DNA from: Pseudomonadales bacterium
Lineage (GTDB): Bacteria > Pseudomonadota > Gammaproteobacteria > Pseudomonadales > Azotimanducaceae
Direction: 5' to 3'
Assembly (NCBI GenBank): GCA_028281005.1
Contig: JANQKS010000035.1
Coordinates: 1 to 34,608, forward strand
DNA length: 34,608 nt
Part shown: piece after piece, positions 16,360 through 24,352 of the stretch
Layout: each line of letters begins with the position of its first letter
How positions within the stretch are numbered: position 1 is the stretch's first letter
The notes under the pieces: model-generated
What the model was told of the DNA's origin: nothing
Database searches by the model: none
The model's input: the letters and a program-made list of their open reading frames with translations, nothing else
Translations under genes and position numbers: made by a program

Positions 16360-17166
16360 CTAATCCGATCCCGATGCTGCTGACGGTTCAAGAAAGTCCG
16401 CCAGCGCAGCCGTAAACAGCTGCGCACACTCTACATAAGCCAAGTGCCCCGCCGCGGGTAAACACTCGTATTGAGCGCCGGGTATTTGCTGGGCCATTTG
16501 CGCCAGGGCTTTAGCGGGTGCGGTTTTGTCAAACTCCGCCGCCAAACACAGGGTTGGCACGGTGATGTTAGGCAGCTTGTCAAAACAATCAAAGGTCACC
16601 AGGCATTCAATCACCTGGCGGTAAACGTCTGCGGGCAGCGGCGCCATGGTGGCGATCGCCTCATCAATCGCTACACCTTTACTGGCATCGTGAAACATGC
16701 CGGCAATCAAATCGCGGGCAAAATCTGCCGGAGCCAGACCTTGCTCCAGAGGCGCTAAACGCGCTGCCAGAAATTCCTGGTTCCATTCGCTCCCCGGCTT
16801 GCCGAAGCGCGCTGTGGTCTGCGCCAATATCAGTTTTTCGCAGCGTCCGCCTTGCGCATACCAAGCTTGCGCCACCATGCCGCCGAGACTGTGGCCAATG
16901 ACCGCCAAAGGTTGCGCCTGCAGGTGGGAGAGCAGGTTATCCACACACCGCGCCAGCACTGTAAAGTCCATCTGTTCGACGGGAGGTGAGCCGCCATAAC
17001 CCGGCACGTCCCAAGCAACACAGCGATAACGTGGCGACAACACCGCCAGCTGGTGATCAAAAGAATGTCGATTACCGCCCAAGCCATGCAGAAACAGCAG
17101 CAACGGCCCACTGCCCTGCTCCTTATAGGTCGGTAAATAGGGAGAGCTTGGCGAACTGTCAGTCAC
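16360..17166 (-). CDS. Alpha/beta hydrolase, PcaD/NicD-like
   Basis: This 268-aa alpha/beta hydrolase has oxyanion motif HGLGGN (27-32), nucleophile elbow GHSLGG with Ser93, an acid in AEFDKTAP, and catalytic histidine in AAGHLAYVE. It resembles 3-oxoadipate enol-lactonase (PcaD) and the N-formylmaleamate deformylase NicD. Its ATG overlaps the stop of the NicX-like gene by four bases, so the two proteins are made in step. In nicotinate degradation NicX opens the pyridine ring to an N-formyl amide and the hydrolase NicD removes formate, so a NicD-like role is the best inference from context. Homology alone does not distinguish it from other small esterases. Confidence 0.85.
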   Translation of the reverse strand: MTDSSPSSPYLPTYKEQGSGPLLLFLHGLGGNRHSFDHQLAVLSPRYRCVAWDVPGYGGSPPVEQMDFTVLARCVDNLLSHLQAQPLAVIGHSLGGMVAQAWYAQGGRCEKLILAQTTARFGKPGSEWNQEFLAARLAPLEQGLAPADFARDLIAGMFHDASKGVAIDEAIATMAPLPADVYRQVIECLVTFDCFDKLPNITVPTLCLAAEFDKTAPAKALAQMAQQIPGAQYECLPAAGHLAYVECAQLFTAALADFLEPSAASGSD

Positions 17167-18209
17167 GCAAGCTCACCTTGTAGCTCCCCCGCCGCTACCA
17201 CGGCCCGCCCATCCAAGCTGACCGTACAACCGCGCATGGGTAAATCGAAGTGCCCCAAGGTATGCCGACCGGCCACTTCATTGGCCCCGGTGGAGTAAAG
17301 GAAATTGCCGCCAAACGCGCGCAGCTCGGTCCCGTTAAAATCGTTTTTGTCGTACATGGTCATGGCGTCCCAGCGCGCACCTTTGTTCATGCCCCAACCC
17401 AGATGGCTAACCGCATACGCCTCTCGATCACCCCAGGCGGCAAAGTAACTGCGCATCAGATCCGCATCCACCCCATCGCCGACAATATCGGTAACGTAAT
17501 CATCGGTGATGGTGAGGGTAATCGGCGCATCTGCGTACCGTTTGAAGGTGAGGTTTACATCGCCGCGATCCAACACCAGGGTGCCGTTAACACTGCCCGC
17601 AACAGGGAAACACAAACACAAACCGCCCGGCCAGTGGCTGATTAAGCCTGGGCGTGACACGTACCCCCAACCGCCGCCGACCACAGCACCCTCTAACGAC
17701 ACCGCCAGGTTAGTACCGGCGTCCGACATCACTTGCATCTGCTTGGCACCGCGCAACATTTTCATGCCTGCCTTCACCTGGGTTTCCAGTTCTGGCGTCG
17801 GTTCGACCCGCTCGAGGGCTTCCGGATGCTCATTGGACACCATCAGCACCCGCGCGCCGCCTTTTAGAATTTGCGGGAGCTCCGGTGCGTGCAACATCCC
17901 TTCCACCGTGCAGTCGACGACAAAACCTGCGCTGGCTAAGGCGTTTATGACGGAACTGTTGTGCTGGATGACATCGGTTGCACCGGTCGAACGAACCGGC
18001 ACCGGTGCGGCTTGGGGCGGTGTGGGCACCACCACGTGGTAAGGTTTGGCGCCCAGGCGCAACAGCGCCAGCTCCGCCAGTTGGCGATTAATGGAACGCG
18101 ACTGGGTTTCGGAGATAATGGCGGCTTCTTCACCCGCTTGTACGTTACAACGCTCAAACACACGCGCAAAACAGTCGATCCATTTCCCTTCTATACGCTC
18201 CTGCAGCAC
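17163..18209 (-). CDS. NicX-like 2,5-dihydroxypyridine dioxygenase homologue
   Basis: This 348-aa protein resembles NicX (about 350 aa), the non-heme iron 2,5-dihydroxypyridine 5,6-dioxygenase, whose fold is related to M29 aminopeptidases. Matching blocks include SHWPGG, GTLVLDRGDV, AVSHLGWG, ARWDAM, RAFGGNFLYSTG and GHFDLPMRGC. The three Fe(II) ligands known in NicX (His, His, Asp) correspond to His269, His320 and Asp322 with near-identical spacing. Automated annotation may call it a leucyl aminopeptidase. GTG 18209 is chosen over ATG 18254 because GGGAGGG lies five bases upstream and the length then matches NicX. It heads the four-gene operon and diverges from the CYP153 gene. The ring substrate is unproven. 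Confidence 0.85.
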   Translation of the reverse strand: MLQERIEGKWIDCFARVFERCNVQAGEEAAIISETQSRSINRQLAELALLRLGAKPYHVVVPTPPQAAPVPVRSTGATDVIQHNSSVINALASAGFVVDCTVEGMLHAPELPQILKGGARVLMVSNEHPEALERVEPTPELETQVKAGMKMLRGAKQMQVMSDAGTNLAVSLEGAVVGGGWGYVSRPGLISHWPGGLCLCFPVAGSVNGTLVLDRGDVNLTFKRYADAPITLTITDDYVTDIVGDGVDADLMRSYFAAWGDREAYAVSHLGWGMNKGARWDAMTMYDKNDFNGTELRAFGGNFLYSTGANEVAGRHTLGHFDLPMRGCTVSLDGRAVVAAGELQGELA

Positions 18210-18429
18210 AACTACCCTCCCACTGAAAACATCTGAAAAAAGGACGCGTATCATAGCAGTCCACCGTGCCGATTTGCCCTGCGGCCTGGGTCACTTCTAC
18301 TCAAAATTTGTGCTGCGCGGCACTCAGGCTGACGCTGGTTTTCTTCTATACTGTAACTGTGGCTTTCCCTATGGCGCACCGGCGCTAGCTCGAACCAACA
18401 CCGGGGCTGAACCACTTGAGGAGAACAGC
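18210..18429. promoter_or_regulatory. Divergent promoter region, NicX-like operon / CYP153
   Basis: This 220-bp spacer separates two divergent transcription units. On the plus strand TATACT (18347-18352) is a good -10, but no strong -35 lies at the right spacing, so an activator may be needed. On the minus strand the complement of 18250-18255 reads TATGAT, about 40 bases upstream of the NicX-like GTG. A long upstream extension of the P450 frame covers this stretch but has no ribosome site or family similarity. A shared regulator binding between the two is plausible; none is encoded nearby. Confidence 0.4.
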
Positions 18430-19689
18430 ATGAACATCACCGCCGACCAAGCCGCCCAGGCAAACGCCACTGCCTTGGAAGACATTGACGTCAGCCGACC
18501 GGAACTTTTTGGTGATGACACGTGGCGCCCGTGGTTTGCGCGTTTACGCAAAGAAGCCCCCGTCCACTATCTGGCAGACAGTGTCAATGGTTCGTTCTGG
18601 TCGGTCACCTCACATGACCTGATAAAACAGGTGGATTCCAACAACACGGTGTTCTCCTCGGAGAAGAAAGGTATCGCCATCGTTGATCCCGTTCCCGTAG
18701 AAGGTCAGATTCAAGGCCGCAATTTCATTTCCATGGATGAACCGGAACACGCTAAGCAACGCAGCGCAGTGACGCCGGTGGTGGCGCCTAGAAATCTGGC
18801 CGAACTGGAACCCCTAATCCGCGAACGCGCCGTCGACATTCTGGAAAACCTGCCAGTCGGTGAAACCTTCAACTGGGTGCAGGAAGTATCGGTGGAGCTC
18901 ACCGCACGTATGCTCGCTACGCTGTTTGACTTTCCTTATGAAGAGCGCCGCAAACTGATCCATTGGTCAGACATCACCACCAACATCCCTCAGGTCACCG
19001 GCGACGACAGCATCGACATGCAGGGGCGTTACGACGAGCTGATGGAGTGCGCGGGTGCGTTCTACCAACTGTGGATGTCAAAACTGGGGCAACCGGCCTC
19101 GTTTGATCTGATTTCTTTGCTGCAGAACAACCCTGAAACAGCAAACATGAACGAAGACCCGGAACTGTTCCTCGGTAATTTGCTGCTGTTGATTGTGGGC
19201 GGCAACGATACCACCCGCAACAGCATCAGCGGCGGCATACTGGCGCTAAATCAGTACCCGGACGAATATCAGAAGCTGCGGGACAACCCTAAGCTCATCC
19301 CCAACATGGTGTCGGAGATGGTGCGCTGGCAAACGCCGGTCATACACATGCGCCGCACCGCCTTGCAAGATGTAGAACTGGGCGGCCAACAGATCAAAGA
19401 AGGTGACAAGGTGGTCATGTGGTATCTCTCGGGCAATCGCGACGAAAACATCTTCCCCGACGCAGACCGCCTGATTATCGACCGGCCTAACGCGCGTGCG
19501 CACGTCTCATTCGGTTTCGGTGTACACCGCTGTATGGGCAACCGCCTGGCTGAAATGCAACTGCGAGTACTGTGGGAAGAAATTATGCAGCGCTTTCACA
19601 CGGTTGAGGTGGCCGGCGATATAGAGCGTCTACCCAACAACTTCATCCGCGGCATCAAAGAAGTACCGGTACGTTTACACCCGCTCTAG
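18430..19689 (+). CDS. Cytochrome P450, CYP153 family
   Basis: This 419-aa soluble P450 closely resembles CYP153, bacterial terminal hydroxylases of alkanes, fatty acids and other aliphatic chains. It has VVAPRNLAELEP near 117, the I-helix GGNDTT (257-262), ExxR at Glu296-Arg299, and the heme loop FGFGVHRCMGNRLAE with Cys368. ATG 18430 is supported by GAGGAG (18418-18423) six bases upstream and gives the normal family length. CYP153 enzymes need a [2Fe-2S] ferredoxin and a flavin reductase; neither is encoded in this window. It is divergent from the NicX-like operon, which suggests the two act on the same compound or its alkyl side chain. Confidence 0.93.
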   Translation: MNITADQAAQANATALEDIDVSRPELFGDDTWRPWFARLRKEAPVHYLADSVNGSFWSVTSHDLIKQVDSNNTVFSSEKKGIAIVDPVPVEGQIQGRNFISMDEPEHAKQRSAVTPVVAPRNLAELEPLIRERAVDILENLPVGETFNWVQEVSVELTARMLATLFDFPYEERRKLIHWSDITTNIPQVTGDDSIDMQGRYDELMECAGAFYQLWMSKLGQPASFDLISLLQNNPETANMNEDPELFLGNLLLLIVGGNDTTRNSISGGILALNQYPDEYQKLRDNPKLIPNMVSEMVRWQTPVIHMRRTALQDVELGGQQIKEGDKVVMWYLSGNRDENIFPDADRLIIDRPNARAHVSFGFGVHRCMGNRLAEMQLRVLWEEIMQRFHTVEVAGDIERLPNNFIRGIKEVPVRLHPL

Positions 19690-19726
19690 GTTAGGCGCAC
19701 CGTAACTGCAAACGGCAGCCTCTAGT

Positions 19727-19756
19727 CGTTTCTAACCAGCCCGTTTCTAACCAGCA
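19727..19756. repeat. 15-bp tandem duplication at a gene end
   Basis: The 14-base sequence CGTTTCTAACCAGC occurs at 19727-19740 and again at 19742-19755, a period of 15. The stop codon of the amidohydrolase on the minus strand (TAG, 19747-19749) lies in the second copy. It is probably a slippage duplication in the tail between the P450 and amidohydrolase genes; no hairpin terminator is visible here. Confidence 0.6.
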
Positions 19757-21414
19757 CCGCGCAACAAGCGCCCCGGCATGGCACCGGTGTGCTCACCGAA
19801 CTCGTAGGTGACCTCACCACCACACAACGTATAGGCATAGCCTTCGGCTTTTTGCAGCAGGCGTTTACCACCGGCCGGCAGGTCGTAGGCCATTTCCGGC
19901 TGCTGTAGCTTGAGCGCTTCAAAGTCGATCACGTTGAGGTCTGCCTTAAAACCCGGCGCCACCACGCCGCGATCGTGAAGGCCGTACAAGCGCGCAGTGT
20001 CCTGGCTGAGTTTATGCACCACAAAGGGTAATGACATGCGCGGGCCGCGCCGCCGGTCTCGGGCAAAATAGCTCAACATATAGGTGGACACACTGGCATC
20101 GACCAGCACGCCGCAGTGAGCGCCGCCGTCCGACAGGCCAAACACGCTATAAGGATCCTCTATGACGCGTCGCTGCCCCTCGAGGTCATCGGTATAACCA
20201 CGGAAGAACACCAACAGCGGTGTGCCCGCAGCCATGGCATCCATCATCACTTCCAGCGGATCAACACCCTGCGCTGCGGCTAAACCGGCAATGGAATCTG
20301 CCCTGGTAGGCTCGTAGGAGAGTTGTTCATCCATAACATAGATGTGTTCGTAGTCATTCATAAAACGCTGGGCATCACGATTGCGCGGCAGCATTTTCTC
20401 TTCGTTGAGCACGCGGGCCCGAAAGGCCGGTTCCAGTAAAGCCGCGCGACGCTGCGCCAGCGGCTGGTCTTGGATTTCCCGATAGGCGGGATGCTGGCGC
20501 ATGGGATTGATGGTGCCTTCCAACGTCATGAGGATCGAAGCCGGACGTGCTCCCACTTGGGGCCGCAACGTCAAGTTGTCCTGGGCCAGACGTTCCGCTA
20601 ACGACCATATTTTACCGCGCCCGGTGGTCGCCAACGCGGTGATCGGGCGTTTAGTGGTACGCACAATGTGTTCTATCCACGACAGTTCTGCGTCGTCTTC
20701 CAAATGATCCGAGATGATTTCGATGGTGCCGTGCTGCAACCCGGCAAACGCGTCACCAATTTTGCACATCTCTTCCGCGGACGCGTTGGTGCCCGGGACC
20801 AGATTTCCGGCTTTATCGACATGGCCATAAAAACGCGAAGTGGAAAACCCCAGGGCACCCGCCTGCAAGCCTTCTCGGGTGAGGTCGCGCATGTGTTCCA
20901 TATCCGTCGGAGTGGCATCGTCATAACAACGATCCCCCATCACGTAGTGGCGGATCGCCACGTGGGGGACCTGCGCCCCCACGTCCATGACATAAGGTGT
21001 GTCGATGGCATCAAGATATTCCGGAAAGCTCTCCCAACCCCAGGAGATGCCTTCATGCAGAGCGGTGCCGGGGATGTCTTCGACACTTTCCATCAGTGCG
21101 ACCAATTCATCTTCGGTACCCGGGCGGACCGGCGCAAAACCCACACCGCAGTTACCCATGACAATGGAGGTGACACCATGCCAACAGCTCGGTGTCACTT
21201 GTTTGTCCCAACAAACTTGGCCGTCGTAGTGGGTATGGATGTCAACAAAACCAGGGGTGACTAACTTGCCATCCGCGTCGATGGTGCGCTTCGCCGTGCC
21301 CAGATCATGACCAACCGCGGCAATTTTGCCGTCTTGAATCGCCACATCGGCGTCAAACGGATCAGCGTTGGTGCCATCCACCACGCGGCCATGCTTTATC
21401 AAAACGTCGTACAT
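19747..21414 (-). CDS. D-aminoacylase-type amidohydrolase (paralogue 1)
   Basis: This 555-aa metal-dependent amidohydrolase is related to N-acyl-D-amino-acid deacylases. It has the beta-strand HTHYD with His60 and His62, and GNCGVGF with the metal-bridging Cys89. A conserved ISDHLEDD carries one further histidine, and [10 protein letters not shown] provides the catalytic aspartate. The SHHK motif that carries a zinc ligand in characterised D-aminoacylases reads ITALATTG here, so the true substrate may differ. ATG 21414 is used because GGGGAAGG lies five bases upstream; the longer frame to 21558 runs into the divergent P450 gene. It is a clear paralogue of the amidohydrolase at 24353, which keeps the same MGNCGVGF and [16 protein letters not shown] segments. 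Confidence 0.87.
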   Translation of the reverse strand: MYDVLIKHGRVVDGTNADPFDADVAIQDGKIAAVGHDLGTAKRTIDADGKLVTPGFVDIHTHYDGQVCWDKQVTPSCWHGVTSIVMGNCGVGFAPVRPGTEDELVALMESVEDIPGTALHEGISWGWESFPEYLDAIDTPYVMDVGAQVPHVAIRHYVMGDRCYDDATPTDMEHMRDLTREGLQAGALGFSTSRFYGHVDKAGNLVPGTNASAEEMCKIGDAFAGLQHGTIEIISDHLEDDAELSWIEHIVRTTKRPITALATTGRGKIWSLAERLAQDNLTLRPQVGARPASILMTLEGTINPMRQHPAYREIQDQPLAQRRAALLEPAFRARVLNEEKMLPRNRDAQRFMNDYEHIYVMDEQLSYEPTRADSIAGLAAAQGVDPLEVMMDAMAAGTPLLVFFRGYTDDLEGQRRVIEDPYSVFGLSDGGAHCGVLVDASVSTYMLSYFARDRRRGPRMSLPFVVHKLSQDTARLYGLHDRGVVAPGFKADLNVIDFEALKLQQPEMAYDLPAGGKRLLQKAEGYAYTLCGGEVTYEFGEHTGAMPGRLLRGAG

Positions 21415-21461
21415 GCTAACCTTCCCCTGCATAGAATGTGGCAAGGTGGAGATCTTACTAT

Positions 21462-22700
21462 ATGCAAAGTCCCTCAGGAAAACGGCTGACCGCGGCGGAT
21501 CCGCAATTTCGCGACGACCCCCATGCGGCTTACGACATCTTGCGTACAAGCCCAACACCTGTGGCCATCGAAGACTATGGCTGCGCCTTTGTCACCCGCC
21601 ACCAGCAAGTGCTGCAAGGGTTAAAAGAGCGCAGCTTCAGCGTCGATGCACGCAATGCCGCGGAGCTTTCATATATGCGGCGGGTGGCGGGTACCGGCGT
21701 CAAAGAGAGCCAAGGTGACGCCGCTTATGAACCGCCGCTGGTATTGTTGGATGACCCGGCGCACCGCCACATTCGCGGATTGGTCAGCAAAGCTTTTAAC
21801 CCCAACACCATCGAAGCCATGCGTCCACGCGTGGAACACATTACCGCCGACCTGCTCGACGCCATCGAGGGCCGCTCACAGATCGACTTCATCGCTGATT
21901 TTGCGGGTCCGCTGCCAACCATGGTTATTCTCGACATGATGGGATTGCCGCTGACGCACAGCGCTAATTTTAAGCGCTGGTCTGAGGAAATTCTGTGGGG
22001 GTACGACCCCCAACGAGATCGCGCCACCCAAACCCGTTTACGTGAAGCCTACATCGGTATGGCGGCCGTGTTTCGTCAGGCCCTGGAGGACCGCCGCGTA
22101 AATCCAGGTGACGATTTGATATCCGCCCTGGTACAGGCACGCGAAGCGGATGCCAGCCTCAGTGAGTTACAGATCATCAGCTTGTGTACACAATTGATGG
22201 TAGCCGGCAACGTCACCACCACGGACCTCATGGGTAACGGTTTGTTTGCGTTGCTGCAGCACGCGCAGCAACTCAACTGGCTGCTGCAAAACCCCCAGGC
22301 CATTAGCGGCGCCGTAGAAGAAATGTTGCGCTTTGACTGCCCGATTACGGAGACCGCGCGCATCGCCCGCGAAGACATCGAGTTTGCCGGTTGCCCGGTC
22401 CACAGCGGCGACACAATGACGCTGTCGCTGGCCGCTGCCAATCGCGACCCAGAGGTGTTCCCTGAGCCGCACGTGTTTGACGTGCAACGCAAAGCGGACA
22501 CCCACCTCGGCTTCGGCAGCGGCATTCACCTCTGCCTGGGCGCGCCGCTGGCACGTATGGAGACTCAAATTGGCATAGGCAGCTTCTTGGCCCGCTTTGG
22601 CGAGGGCTTGCAGCTGCAGGCTGATACGGCGCCGCGACGGCGCGCATTGCCGTTTTTCCGTGGTTTCGACACGTTGCCGCTTACGCTGGCCAGTGCATAA
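21462..22700 (+). CDS. Cytochrome P450 with atypical I-helix
   Basis: This 412-aa bacterial class I P450 has ExxR at Glu287-Arg290 and the heme loop FGSGIHLCLGAPLAR with Cys358. The I-helix reads AGNVTTT (248-254). Most P450s have an acidic residue directly before the conserved threonine (AGxET or AGxDT), and here it is Val251, so the usual proton-relay acid is missing. It is not a CYP153 and its substrate is unknown. ATG 21462 is chosen because AGGTGGAG lies ten bases upstream; an in-frame GTG at 21438 is an alternative. Only 47 bases separate it from the divergent amidohydrolase, and it leads a probable operon with the PLP enzyme and second amidohydrolase. Confidence 0.9.
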   Translation: MQSPSGKRLTAADPQFRDDPHAAYDILRTSPTPVAIEDYGCAFVTRHQQVLQGLKERSFSVDARNAAELSYMRRVAGTGVKESQGDAAYEPPLVLLDDPAHRHIRGLVSKAFNPNTIEAMRPRVEHITADLLDAIEGRSQIDFIADFAGPLPTMVILDMMGLPLTHSANFKRWSEEILWGYDPQRDRATQTRLREAYIGMAAVFRQALEDRRVNPGDDLISALVQAREADASLSELQIISLCTQLMVAGNVTTTDLMGNGLFALLQHAQQLNWLLQNPQAISGAVEEMLRFDCPITETARIAREDIEFAGCPVHSGDTMTLSLAAANRDPEVFPEPHVFDVQRKADTHLGFGSGIHLCLGAPLARMETQIGIGSFLARFGEGLQLQADTAPRRRALPFFRGFDTLPLTLASA

Positions 22701-22761
22701 CGCAAAGCCCACTTTCTAAGTCGCTTAGTATTTCAGTAAAAGCTCCAGCCAAGGATTCAGC

Positions 22762-24273
22762 ATGGACAAAATTCCCACCACGGCGCCCGGCCAAACCCGA
22801 CGTCAATGGCTTTCCTCAACGGCGTTGGTAGTGGCGGCCGGCGGTGTATCAGCATGCGCCGTCGACGGCCAGCCGGCAAGCAGGCAACCTAGCTCACTTA
22901 CCGGGCCGGAGACAGCCGCTTGTTTTTCAGGCGATAGCCCAGCTGCAACCTTACCCAGCTTCAACCACCCACGCTGCGCACCGCCCCAGACCGTCACAAT
23001 AGCGTCTGAAGCGGAACGTTTCGCTGTTTGGAATCAAACCTTGCGTGAGCGGGCGGCCGGCCGCGAAAGCGCATTTGTGGACCTCGACGCGGTAGACCAC
23101 AATCTCAACCTAGTGACTGCCACACTCGGCGCCAACATCGGCTTACGCCTGGTGGCCAAAAGCCTACCCAGCGTACAACTGCTGGAATACATGATGCTGC
23201 ACGTCTGCACCAATCGTGTCATGGCATTTTCCGAAGGTATGGTGCGTGACTTACTGTGCCGCTTCGGCAGCAGTGTCGACATCTTGCTTGGCAGGCCTGC
23301 AGCCGTACAGGCCGCGGCTCGAACCTTCGCCACGCTGGACCAAGTAGGCGACCCCAGCGGCGAGCAATCAAGCAGTACTTCTAACCCAGCCGGTCGCGTA
23401 CGTTGGCTTGTTGATACGTTGGAACGCACGCAAGAATATGCCGCTTTGGCCAGCAGCCGCGATGAACCTATCTCGGTGGCGGTGGAAATTGACGTTGGGT
23501 TGCGTCGCGGCGGCGCGCAAACCCCAGCGCAGTTGTTGGCAATGCTGGAGGTCATACATTCCACACCCCACTTACGGCTTGGCGGCTTTATGGGGTACGA
23601 AGGGCATATCCCCTTTGCGGCGTTAGGTAATTCCACCCCAGACGAAGAGTTTAAGGCGGTACAGCAGCGCTACGCGGACCTCGTGGCCAGCGGCCGAGCC
23701 GCCTACCCTGACCTGTTTGAAGCGGACCTGGTGTTCAATAGCGGCGGCAGCCGCACTTATCACTACTACACGGACGATGCAGACACGCCGGTTAACGAAG
23801 TAGCCATGGGGTCTGCCTTTTTCTACCCCAGCAACTTCCACAACATACCCGAGCAAAAGCTCCGCGGCGCCAGCTATTTCGCCACCCCTGTCCTCAAACG
23901 CACGGACCCGGCACAGACGCCGTTTGACCCCAACTTCCTGCCGAACATGGCGCAAACGGACGCCAACCTGACCGTTGCTTACTTCATGACCGGCGGTGAC
24001 TTCCCGGGTGCACCCGTGTATCCAGTAGGCCTTACGGCCAACCCATTAACCGCACCGGCGGACCCCAGCCAACCTCGAGGCGTGTTGAACCTGCTGCCAA
24101 ACCAGGGCGCCTGGCTCGGCGCCCCAAGCCTGCCCCTGGCAGTGGGTGACTTTATCTTTTATCAGCCTTGGGAAGGGGATGCCATACGTTGGCTGCGCTA
24201 CCTGGATGTGTTTCGCGGCGGCGCGCTGATCGATCAATGGCCAACGTTTCAACCCGGTATATCAATGAGTTAG
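22762..24273 (+). CDS. Tat-exported putative lipoprotein with PLP racemase-type domain
   Basis: This 503-aa protein has the alanine-racemase/D-threonine-aldolase fold type III barrel: FVDLDAVDHNL near 105 and a candidate PLP lysine at Lys133 (RLVAKS). The N-terminus has a twin-arginine motif TRRQWL (12-17), a hydrophobic stretch and a lipobox VSAC with Cys32, implying folded export and lipid anchoring. DSD1-type enzymes of this fold act on D-threonine or D-serine and bind a metal at the C-terminus through His and Cys; I could not identify those ligands. It sits 61 bases after a P450 and 79 bases before an amidohydrolase of the D-aminoacylase type, so a D-amino-acid or amino-alcohol substrate is suggested. 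AAGGA precedes the ATG by seven bases. Confidence 0.82.
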   Translation: MDKIPTTAPGQTRRQWLSSTALVVAAGGVSACAVDGQPASRQPSSLTGPETAACFSGDSPAATLPSFNHPRCAPPQTVTIASEAERFAVWNQTLRERAAGRESAFVDLDAVDHNLNLVTATLGANIGLRLVAKSLPSVQLLEYMMLHVCTNRVMAFSEGMVRDLLCRFGSSVDILLGRPAAVQAAARTFATLDQVGDPSGEQSSSTSNPAGRVRWLVDTLERTQEYAALASSRDEPISVAVEIDVGLRRGGAQTPAQLLAMLEVIHSTPHLRLGGFMGYEGHIPFAALGNSTPDEEFKAVQQRYADLVASGRAAYPDLFEADLVFNSGGSRTYHYYTDDADTPVNEVAMGSAFFYPSNFHNIPEQKLRGASYFATPVLKRTDPAQTPFDPNFLPNMAQTDANLTVAYFMTGGDFPGAPVYPVGLTANPLTAPADPSQPRGVLNLLPNQGAWLGAPSLPLAVGDFIFYQPWEGDAIRWLRYLDVFRGGALIDQWPTFQPGISMS

Positions 24274-24352
24274 CTGTATCCATCGCTACACGTACACCTA
24301 AAACAGCAGGTATGATTGCAGCAACGGATTAAGACTAGGTTGGGAGACCCCG

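Noticed and set aside
18046-18429. 128-codon N-terminal extension of the CYP153 frame
   Set aside because: No ribosome site at its start, no P450 similarity in the extension, and it overlaps the 5' end of the divergent NicX-like gene. ATG 18430 has GAGGAG and gives the normal family length.
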